From contig NW_003118406.1 in the NCBI RefSeq assembly GCF_000003605.2, positions 1 to 46,451 on the forward strand: a DNA stretch of 46,451 nt. Direction: 5' to 3'. This document shows, in pieces, positions 38,196 through 46,451 of the stretch. The stretch is from Saccoglossus kowalevskii (taxonomy: Eukaryota > Hemichordata > Enteropneusta > Harrimaniidae). The notes beneath the pieces were generated by a model, which did no database searches, was not told where the DNA came from, and was given only the letters and a program-made list of their open reading frames with translations. The first letter of the stretch is position 1; each line of letters begins with the position of its first letter. The position numbers and the translations under genes were made by a program.

Positions 38196-38865
38196 AAGCA
38201 TACTGACGTGTTGAATCGTCTGCTGTCACCTTAATAGACGGCATACTGACGTTTTGAATCGTCTGCAGCCACCTTAATAGCTGGCATACTGACGTGTTGA
38301 ATCGTCTGCAGTCACCTTAATAGCTGACATACTGACGTGTTGAATTGTCTGCAGTCACCTTAGTAGCTGACATACAGATGTGTTGAATCGTCTGCAGTCA
38401 CCTTAATAGATGGCATACTGACGTGTTGAATCGTCTGCAGTCACCTTAATAGCTGCCATACTGGCTTGTTGAATCGTCTGCAGCCACCTTAATAGATGAC
38501 ATACTGACGTGTTGAATCGTCTGCAGTCACCTTAATAGATAACATACTGACGTGTTGAATCATCTGCTGTCACCTTAATAGATGGCATACTGACGTGTTG
38601 AATCATCTGCTGTCACCTTAATAGATGGCATACTGACGTGTTGAATTGTCTGCAGTCACCTTAATAGATTGCATACTGACGTGTTGAATCGTCTGCAGTC
38701 ACCGTAATAGATGGCATACTGACGTGTTGAATCGTCTGCAGTCACCTTAATAGATGGCATACTGACGTGTTGAATTGTCTGCAGTCACCTTAATAGATAA
38801 CATACTGACGTGTTGAATCGTCTGCAGTCACCTTAATAGATGGCATACTGACGTGTTGAATCGTC
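38165..38865. repeat. 0.7-kb duplicate of 23,967-24,667
   Basis: The offset is 14,198 bp, shown by AGAAAGCATAC (23,995 and 38,193), ACAGATGTGTTG, and TGCCATACTGGCTTG (TGCCA at 24,256 and 38,454). The TGCCATACTGGCTTG unit occurs a third time at 45,625, with similar following units. Single-base differences include CACCGTAATAG near 38,701 and GACGTTTTGAATCGTCTGC here against TCGTCAGC in the partner. Confidence 0.8.
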
Positions 38866-38949
38866 TGCAGTCACCTTAATAGATGGCATAGTGACGTGTT
38901 GAATTGTCTGCAGTGACCTTAATAGATGGCATACTGACGTGTTGAATCG

Positions 38950-39050
38950 TCTGCAGTCACTAATAGATGACATACTGACGTGTTGAATCGTCTGCAGTCA
39001 CTTAATAGATGGCATACTGACGTGTTGAATCGTCTGCTGTCACTTAATAG
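38950..39050. repeat. Three consecutive shortened units
   Basis: Successive units read GTCACTAATAG, GTCACTTAATAG and GTCACTTAATAG in place of GTCACCTTAATAG, losing two, one and one bases at the same place. Adjacent shortened units of this kind are rare elsewhere; comparable cases are GTCACTAATAG near 20,764 and CACTTATAG and CACTTAATAG near 29,056 and 29,142. They could be real slippage at CCTT or read error. Confidence 0.75.
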
Positions 39051-40439
39051 ATGGCATACTGACGTGTTGAATTGTCTGCAGTCACCTTAATAGATGGCAT
39101 ACTGACGTGTTGAATCGTCTGCAGTCACCTTAATAGATGGCATACTGACGTGTTGAATCGTCTGCTGTCACCTTAATTGATGGCATACTGACGTGTTGAA
39201 TCGTCTCCAGTCACCTTAATAGATGCCATACTGACGTGTTGAATCGTCTGCAGTCACCTTAATAGATGGCATACTGACGTGTTGAATCGTCTGCAATACC
39301 CTTAATAGATGGCATACTGACGTGTTGAAACGTCTGCAGTCACCTTAATAGATGGCATACTGACGTGTTGAATCGTCTGCAGACACCTTAATAGATGGCA
39401 TACTGACGTGTTGAATCGTCTGCAGTCACCTCAATAGATGGCATACTGACGTGTTGAATCGTCTGCTGTCACCTTAATAGATGGCATACTGACGTGTTGA
39501 ATTGTCTGCAGTGACCTTAATAGCTGGCATTCTGACGTGTTGAATTATCTGCTCTCACCTTAATCGATGGCATACTGACGTGTTGAATCGTCTGCAGTCA
39601 CCTTAATAGATGGCATACTGACGTGTTGAATCGTCTGTTGCCACCTTACTAGATGGCATACTGACGTGTTGAATTGTCAGCTGTCACCTTAATAGATGGC
39701 ATACTGACGTGTTGAATTGTCTGCAGCCACCTTAATAGATGGCATACTGACGTGTTGAATTGTCTGCAGCCACCTTAATAGATGGCATAGTGACGTGTTG
39801 AATCGTCTGCAATCCCCTTAATAGATGACATACTGACGTGTTAAATCGTCTGCAGTCACCTTAATGGATGGCATACTGACGTGTTGAATCGTCTGCTGTC
39901 ACCTTAATAGCTTGCATACTGACGTGTTTAATCGTTGCAGTCACATGAATAGCTGACATACTGACGTGTTGAATCGTCTGCTGTCACCTTAATAGATGAC
40001 ATAATGACGTGTTGAATCGTCTGCAGTCACCTTAATAGCTGACATACTGACGTGTTGAATCGTCTGTAGTCACCTTAATAGATGGCATACTGACGTGTTG
40101 AATTGTCTGTAGTCACCTTAATAAATGGCATACTGACGTTTTGAATTGTCTGCAGTCACCTTAATTGATGGCATACTGACGTGTTGAATCGTCTGCAGTC
40201 ACCTTAATAGATGGCATACTGACGTGTTGAATCGTCTGCAGACACCTTAATAGATGGCATACTGACGTGTTGAATCGTCTGCAGTCACCTTAATAGATGG
40301 CATACTGACGTGTTGAATCGTCTGCTGTCACCTTAATAGATGGCATACTGACGTGTTGAATTGTCTGCAGTGACCTTAATAGCTGGCATACTGACGTGTT
40401 GAATTATCTGCTCTCACCTTAATCGATGGCATACTGACG

Positions 40440-41730
40440 TGTTGAATCGTCTGCAGTCACCTTAATAGATGGCATACTGACGTGTTGAATCGTCTGTTGC
40501 CACCTTAATAGATGGCATACTGACGTGTTGAATTGTCTGCTGCCACCTTAATAGATGGCATGCTGACGTGTTGAATTGTCTGCAGCCACCTTAATAGATG
40601 GCATAGTGACGTGTTGAATCGTCTGCAATCCCCTTAATAGATGACATACTGACGTGATAAATCGTCTGCAGTCACCTTAATAGATGACATACTGACGTGT
40701 TGAATCGTCTCCAGTCACCTTAATAGATGGCATACTGACGTGTTGAATCGTCTGCAGTCACCTTAATAGATAGCATACTGACGTGTTGAATTGTCTGCTG
40801 CCACCTTAATAGATGGCATGCTGACGTGTTGAATGGTCTGCAGTCACCTTAATAGATGGCATAGTGACGTGTTGAATCGTCTGCAATCCCCTTAATAGAT
40901 GACATACTGACGTGTTGAATCGTCTGCAGTCACCTTAATGGATGGCATACTGACGTGTTGAATCGTCTGCTGTCACCTTAATAGCTTGCTTACTGACGTG
41001 TTGAATCGTCTGCAGTCACCTTAATAGATGGCATACTGACGTGTTGAATCGTCTGCAATCCCCTTAATAGATGGCATACTGACGTGTTGAATCGTCTGCA
41101 GTCACCTTAATAGCTGGCATACTGACGTGTTGAATCGTCTGCAGTCACCTTAATAGATGGCATACTGACGTGTTGAATTGTCTGCTGTCACCTTAATAGC
41201 TGGCATACTGACCTGTTGAATTGTCTGCAGTCACCTTAATAGCTGGCATACTGACGTGTTGAATCGTCTGCAGTCACCTTAATTGCTGGCATACTGACGT
41301 GTTGAATTGTCTGCAGTCACCTTAATAGATAACATACTGACGTGTTGAATCGTCTGCAGTCACCTTAATAGATGGCATACTGACGTGTTGAATTGTCTGC
41401 AGTCACCTTAATAGATGGCATAGTGACGTGTTGAATTGTCTGCAGTCACCTTAATAGATGGCATATTGACGTGTTGAATCATCTGCAGTCACCTTAATAG
41501 ATAACATACTGACGTGTTGAATCGTCTGCAGTCATCTTATAACTGGCATACTGACGTGTTGAATCGTCTGCAGTCACCTTAATAGATAACGTACTGACGT
41601 GTTGAATTGTCTGCAGTCACCTTAATATATGGCATACTGACGTGTTGAATCGTCTGCAGTCACCTTAATAGATGGCATACTGACGTGTTGAATTGTCTGC
41701 AGTCACCTTAATAGATGGCATACTGACGTG
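40440..41730. repeat. Sixth copy of the AGCTTGCTTAC / CTTATAACTGG cassette
   Basis: AGCTTGCTTAC at 40,983 begins the same order of units as at 34,952, ending after TATATGGC near 41,640. It then passes into the TTAAATAGTC cassette at about 41,730. Private changes are GTGATAAATCG near 40,655, AATTGCTGG near 41,282 and AATGGTC near 40,832. Upstream, GCAATCCCC cassettes lie only about 250 bp apart (40,625 and 40,880), a compressed local duplication. Confidence 0.7.
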
Positions 41731-42345
41731 TTGAATCGTCTCCAGTCACCTTAATAGATGGCATACTGACGTGTTGAATCGTCTGCAGTCACCTTAATAG
41801 CTGGCATACTGACGTGTTAAATTGTCTCCAATCACCTTAATAGATGGCATACTGACGTGTTGAATCGTCTCCAGTCACCTTAATAGATGGCATACTGACG
41901 TGTTGAATCATCTGCAGTCACCTTAATAGCTGGCATACTGACGTGTTAAATAGTCTCCAATCACATTAATAGCTGGTATACTGACGTGTTGAATCGTCTA
42001 CTGTCACCTTAATAGCTGGCATACTGACGTGTTGAATCGTCTACAGTCACCTTAATAGATGGCATTCTGACGTGTTGAATCGTCTGCAGTCACCTTAATA
42101 GATGGCATACTGACGTGTTGAATCGTCTGCAGTCACCTTAATAGATGGCATACTGACGTGTTGAATCGTCTCCAGTCACCTTAATAGATGGCATACTGAC
42201 GTGTTGAATCGTCTCCAGTCACCTTAATAGATGGCATACTGACGTGTTGAATCGTCTGCTGTCACCTTAATAGCTGGCATACTGACTTGTTGAATCGTCT
42301 GCAGTCACCTTAATAGCTGACATACTGACGTGTTGAATCGTCTGC

Positions 42346-43170
42346 AATCACCTTAATAGATGGCATACTGACGTGTTGAATCGTCTGCTGTCACCTTAAT
42401 AGATGACATACTGACGTGTTAAATCGTCTCCAGTCACCTTAATAGATGGCATACTGACGTGTTGAATCGTCTACAGTCACCTTAATAGATGGCATACTGA
42501 CGTGTTGAATCGTCTGCAGTCACCTTAATTGATGGCATACTGACGTGTTGAATCATCTACTGTCACCTTAATAGATGGCGTTCTGACGTGTTGAATCGTC
42601 TGCAGTCACCTTAATATATGGCATACTGACGTGTTGAATCGTCTGCTGTCACCTTAATAGATGGCATACTGACGTGTTGAATCGTCTGCTATCACCTTAA
42701 TAGATGGCATACTGACGTGTTGAATCGTCTCCAGTCACCTTAATAGATGGCATACTGACGTGTTGAATCGTCTCCAGTCACCTTAATAGCTGGCATACTG
42801 ACGGGTTTAATCGTCTGCAGTCACCTTAATAGATGGCATACTGACGTGTTGAATTGTCTGCTGTCACCTTAATAGCTGGCATACTGACTTGTTGAATCGT
42901 CTGCAGTCACCTTAATAGATGGCATACTGACGTGTTGAATCGTCTGCAGTCACCTTAATAGATGGCATACTGACGTGTTGAATCGTCTGCAGTCACCTTA
43001 ATAGATGGCATACTGACGTGTTGAATGGTCTGCAGTCACCTTAATAGATGGCATACTGACGTGTGGAATCGTCTGCAATCCCCTTAATTGATGGCATACT
43101 GACGTGTTGAATCGTCTCCAGTCACCTAAATAGCTGACATACTGACGTGTTGAATCGTCTGCAGTCACCT
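42346..43170. repeat. 50-unit-offset duplicate, copy A (partner 44,496-45,320)
   Basis: The offset is exactly 2,150 bp, 50 units with no indel: GGCGTTCTG (42,577 and 44,727), GACGGGTTTAATCG, and GAATGGTC (43,023 and 45,173). The GGCGTTCTG double variant and AATCATCTACTG are private to these two copies; the related blocks at 14.2 and 29.97 kb have GGCGTACTG. This is therefore one of the youngest duplications in the window. Confidence 0.85.
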
Positions 43171-43580
43171 TAATAGCAGACATACTGACTTGTTGAATCG
43201 TCTGCACTCACCTTAATAGATGGCATACTGACGTGTTGAATCGTCTGCAGTCACCTTAATAGATGGCATACTGACGTGTTGAATCGTCTGCAGTCACCTT
43301 AATAGATGGCATACTGACGTGTTCAATCGTCTGCAGTCACCTTAATAGATGACATACTGACGTGTTGAATCGTCTGCAGTCACCTTAATAGCTGGCATAC
43401 TGACGTGTTGAATGGTCTGCAGTCACCTTAATAGATGGCATACTGACGTGTGGAATCGTCTGCAATCCCCTTAATTGATGGCATACTGACGTGTTGAATC
43501 GTCTCCAGTCACCTAAATAGCTGACATACTGACGTGTTGAATCGTCTGCAGTCACCTTAATAGATGGCATACTGACGTGT
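43015..43580. repeat. 9-unit (387 bp) local duplication
   Basis: The series GAATGGTC, GTGTGGAATCG, AATTGATGG, CACCTAAATAGC begins at 43,023 and again at 43,410, 387 bp or nine units apart. The same series is found at 15,120 and 30,889 once each. The first copy here is followed by AGCAGAC and GCACTCACC units, the second by consensus units. The CACCTAAATAG change removes the usual minus-strand TAA, so these blocks show 60-70 residue open frames on the minus strand that have no other mark of coding. Confidence 0.8.
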
Positions 43581-44495
43581 TGAATTGTCTGCTGTCACCT
43601 TAATAGCTGGCGTACTGACTTGTTGAATTGTCTGCAGTCACCTTAATAGATGGCATACTGACGTGTTGAATCGTCTGCAGTCACCTTAATAGATGGCATA
43701 CTGACGTGTTGAATCGTCTGCTGTCACCTTAATTGATGGCATACTGACGTGTTGAATCGTCTCCAGTCACCTTAATAGATGCCATACTGACGTGTTGAAT
43801 CGTCTGCAGTCACCTTAATAGATGGCATACTGACGTGTTGAATCGTCTGCAATACCCTTAATAGATGGCATACTGACGTGTTGAAACGTCTGCAGTCACC
43901 TTAATAGATGGCATACTGACGTGTTGAATCGTCTGTTGCCACCTTAATAGATGGCATACTGACGTGTTGAATTGTCTGCTGCCACCTTAATAGATGGCAT
44001 GCTGACGTGTTGAATTGTCTGCAGCCACCTTAATAGATGGCATAGTGACGTGTTGAATCGTCTGCAATCCCCTTAATAGATGGCATACTGACGTGTTGAA
44101 TCGTCTGCAGTCACCTTAATATATGGCATACTGACGTGTTGAATCGTCTGCTGTCACCTTAATAGATGGCATACTGACGTGTTGAATCGTCTGCTGTCAC
44201 CTTAATAGATGGCATACTGACGTGTTGAATCGTCTCCAGTCACCTTAATAGATGGCATACTGACGTGTTGAATCGTCTGCAGTCACCTTAATAGCTGGCA
44301 TACTGACGTGTTAAATTGTCTCCAATCACCTTAATAGATGGCATACTGACGTGTTGAATCGTCTCCAGTCACCTTAATAGATGGCATACTGACGTGTTGA
44401 ATCGTCTGCAGTCACCTTAATAGCTGGCATACTGACGTGTTAAATTGTCTCCAATCACCTTAATAGATGGCATACTGACGTGTTGAATCGTCTCC

Positions 44496-45320
44496 AGTCA
44501 CCTTAATAGATGGCATACTGACGTGTTGAATCGTCTGCTGTCACCTTAATAGATGACATACTGACGTGTTAAATCGTCTCCAGTCACCTTAATAGATGGC
44601 ATACTGACGTGTTGAATCGTCTACAGTCACCTTAATAGATGGCATACTGACGTGTTGAATCGTCTGCAGTCACCTTAATTGATGGCATACTGACGTGTTG
44701 AATCATCTACTGTCACCTTAATAGATGGCGTTCTGACGTGTTGAATCGTCTGCAGTCACCTTAATATATGGCATACTGACGTGTTGAATCGTCTGCTGTC
44801 ACCTTAATAGATGGCATACTGACGTGTTGAATCGTCTGCTATCACCTTAATAGATGGCATACTGACGTGTTGAATCGTCTCCAGTCACCTTAATAGATGG
44901 CATACTGACGTGTTGAATCGTCTCCAGTCACCTTAATAGCTGGCATACTGACGGGTTTAATCGTCTGCAGTCACCTTAATAGATGGCATACTGACGTGTT
45001 GAATTGTCTGCTGTCACCTTAATAGCTGGCATACTGACTTGTTGAATCGTCTGCAGTCACCTTAATAGATGGCATACTGACGTGTTGAATCGTCTGCAGT
45101 CACCTTAATAGATGGCATACTGACGTGTTGAATCGTCTGCAGTCACCTTAATAGATGGCATACTGACGTGTTGAATGGTCTGCAGTCACCTTAATAGATG
45201 GCATACTGACGTGTGGATCGTCTGCAATCCCCTTAATTGATGGCATACTGACGTGTTGAATCGTCTCCAGTCACCTAAATAGCTGACATACTGACGTGTT
45301 GAATCGTCTGCAGTCACCTT
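44496..45320. repeat. 50-unit-offset duplicate, copy B (partner 42,346-43,170)
   Basis: This is the copy of 42,346-43,170 at +2,150 bp. It is nearly identical until 45,213, where GTGTGGAATCG has become GTGTGGATCG. After that, single-base losses accumulate. Confidence 0.85.
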
Positions 45321-45450
45321 ATTAGCAGACATACTGACTTGTGAATCGTCTGCAGTCACCTTAATAGATAACATACTGACGTGTGAATCGTCTGCAGTCA
45401 TCTTAATAGCTGGCATACTGACGTGTTGAATCGTCTGCAGCCACATAATA
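45205..45450. repeat. Cluster of single-base deletions in adjacent units
   Basis: Within 250 bp the sequence reads GTGTGGATCG (for GTGTGGAATCG), ACTTGTGAATCG and GTGTGAATCG (for TTGTTGAATCG and GTGTTGAATCG), and CCACATAATAGC (for CCACCTTAATAGC), with CACCTTATTAGC between. Each loss but the last shortens a doubled base. The frame shifts happen to keep a minus-strand reading frame open over 45,186-45,458 (about 90 residues). Its product would be only satellite translation, with no start context or domain, so I do not call a gene. Confidence 0.8.
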
Positions 45451-45469
45451 GCTGGCATACTGACGTGTT

Positions 45470-46451
45470 GAATCGTCTGCAGTCACCTTAATAGCTGACA
45501 TACTGACGTGTTGAATTGTCTGCAGTCACCTTAATAGCTGACATACAGACGTGTTGAATCGTCTGCAGTCACCTTAATAGATGGCATACTGACGTGTTGA
45601 ATCGTCTGCAGTCACCTTAATAGCTGCCATACTGGCTTGTTGAATCGTCTGCAGCCACCTTAATAGATGACATACTGACGTGTTGAATCGTCTGCAGTCA
45701 CCTTAATAGATAACATACTGACGTTTTGAATCATCTGCTGTCACCTTAATAGATGGCATACTGACGTGTTGAATCATCTGCTGTCACCTTAATAGATGGC
45801 ATACTGACGTGTTGAATCGTCTGCAGTCACCTTAATAGATGGCATACTGACGTGTTGAATCGTCTGCAGTCACCTTAATAGATGGCATACTGACGTGTTG
45901 AATTGTCTGCAGTCACCTTAATAGATAACATACTGACGTGTTGAATCGTCTGCAGTCACCTTAATAGATGGCATACTGACGTGTTGAATTGTCTGCAGTC
46001 ACCTTAATAGATGGCATAGTGACGTGTTGAATTGTCTGCAGTCACCTTAATAGATGGCATATTGACGTGTTGAATCATCTGCAGTCACCTTAATAGATAA
46101 CATACTGACGTGTTGAATCGTCTGCAGTCATCTTATAACTGGCATACTGACGTGTTGAATCGTCTGCAGTCACCTTAATAGATAACGTACTGACGTGTTG
46201 AATTGTCTGCAGTCACCTTAATATATGGCATACTGACGTGTTGAATCGTCTGCAGTCACCTTAATAGCTGACATACTGACGTGTTGAATCGTCTGCAGTC
46301 ACCTTAATAGATGACATACTGACGTGTTGAATCGTCTGCAGTCACCTTAATAGATGACATACTGACGTGTTGAATTGTCTGCAGTCACCTTAATAGATAA
46401 CATACTGACGTGTTGAATCGTCTGCAGTCATCTTATAACTGGCATACTGAC
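45470..46451. repeat. Right end of the window: TGCCATACTGG and CTTATAACTGG cassettes
   Basis: The order from about 45,480 follows 24,110-24,800 and 38,280-38,860 (GACATACAGACG, TGCCATACTGGCTTG at 45,625, GATAAC, AATCATC), then GGCATAGTG, GGCATATTG and the 42-bp CTTATAACTGG unit at 46,132. The CTTATAACTGG unit recurs at 46,432, 300 bp on (seven units less one base). The window ends inside a unit at ACTGAC, so the array continues. Confidence 0.75.

Larger units (their letters stand above)
1..46451. repeat. 43-bp tandem satellite array, about 1,080 head-to-tail units
   Basis: The whole window is a head-to-tail array of a 43-bp unit, always in the same orientation and broken only at 35,444-35,511. 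Reading from position 1, each unit shows CACCTTAATAG, then GATGGCATAC, then TGACGTG, TTGAATCG, and TCTGCAGT or TCTCCAGT. Distances between matching variant units are multiples of 43, give or take a few single-base indels (for example 602, 774, 989, 1,118, 1,290, 2,150). The plus strand has stops in every frame of each unit (TAA/TAG in TTAATAG, TGA in CTGAC and TTGAAT) and the minus strand has TAA and TGA, so the array is non-coding. The array continues past both window ends. Satellites of this length are typical of eukaryotic heterochromatin; the chromosomal position cannot be told from the sequence. Confidence 0.98.

Noticed and set aside
45186-45458. 90-residue minus-strand open frame
   Set aside because: It is open only because of clustered one-base deletions, which may be sequence errors. 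The residues are satellite translation.
1-46451. CRISPR array
   Set aside because: Units are contiguous with no unique spacers between them. Differences between units are scattered single-base changes shared by many copies, not distinct spacers.
1-46451. CENP-B box in the unit
   Set aside because: The required TTCG and CGGG elements are absent from the consensus on either strand. The nearest stretch has TTCA on the minus strand and no CGGG.
1-46451. Telomeric or rDNA repeat
   Set aside because: The 43-bp unit contains no telomere-type G-rich or C-rich hexamer or heptamer run and no similarity to rRNA that I recognise.
1-46451. Assembly of short-read artefact or vector concatemer
   Set aside because: The ordered variants, nested duplications with private markers and steps of whole units look like real satellite evolution. 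Local mis-joins remain possible and are flagged at 25,231, 25,860 and 45.2-45.45 kb.

Overview
The window is one uninterrupted block of tandem satellite DNA. Its unit is 43 bp, about 44% GC, repeated head to tail in one orientation from the first base to the last, giving roughly 1,080 units. I see no protein-coding gene, RNA gene, CRISPR array, phage or recognisable transposon. An array this long and this divergent in its variants points to eukaryotic chromosomal heterochromatin (centromeric, pericentromeric, subtelomeric or an interstitial knob). I do not recognise the unit and cannot name the species. The array runs off both ends of the window.

Every unit carries the same landmarks: CACCTTAATAG, GATGGCATAC, TGACGTGTTGAATCG, then TCTGCAGT or TCTCCAGT. 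Units differ by a small set of recurrent substitutions (for example GATGAC, GCTGGC, GACTTG, TTAAATCG, AATTGTC, GCTGTCA, GCAATCCCC). The order of these variants is a barcode that reveals higher-order structure. From about 1 to 9,950 the array is rich in TCTCCAGT units and is built from a recurring cassette spaced 14 to 31 units apart. From 9,950 to 13,260 it is nearer consensus, with a 26-unit (1,118 bp) duplication. From 13,260 to 46,451 it is a mosaic of multi-unit cassettes. These were copied among sites 0.3 to 21 kb apart, so the array is not one regular higher-order repeat. Segment pairs with constant offsets include 18,96x/25,84x (6,874 bp), 25,98x/34,70x (8,723 bp), 13,27x/29,12x (about 15.8 kb), 29,14x/41,75x (12,607 bp), 16,607/37,250 (20,643 bp) and 42,346/44,496 (2,150 bp, exactly 50 units).

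The only sequence that is not satellite is a 68-bp stretch at 35,444-35,511. It replaces 9 bp of a unit, and only in one copy of the 26-27.8 kb / 34.7-36.6 kb duplication, so it most likely arose after that duplication. A 583-bp island at 25,231-25,813 is almost identical to 5,977-6,559 and is out of place in its surroundings. Several clusters of one- or two-base deletions (38.95-39.05 kb, 45.2-45.45 kb) are either local decay or assembly error.

Nothing here supports a new gene system. The interest lies in how the array evolves and in what a unit could do as DNA: an imperfect dyad and a TGACGTG motif in nearly every unit, two decaying CpGs per unit, and a four-unit length of 172 bp close to a nucleosome repeat. 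All comparisons were made by eye; edges are good to about one unit unless an exact junction is given.
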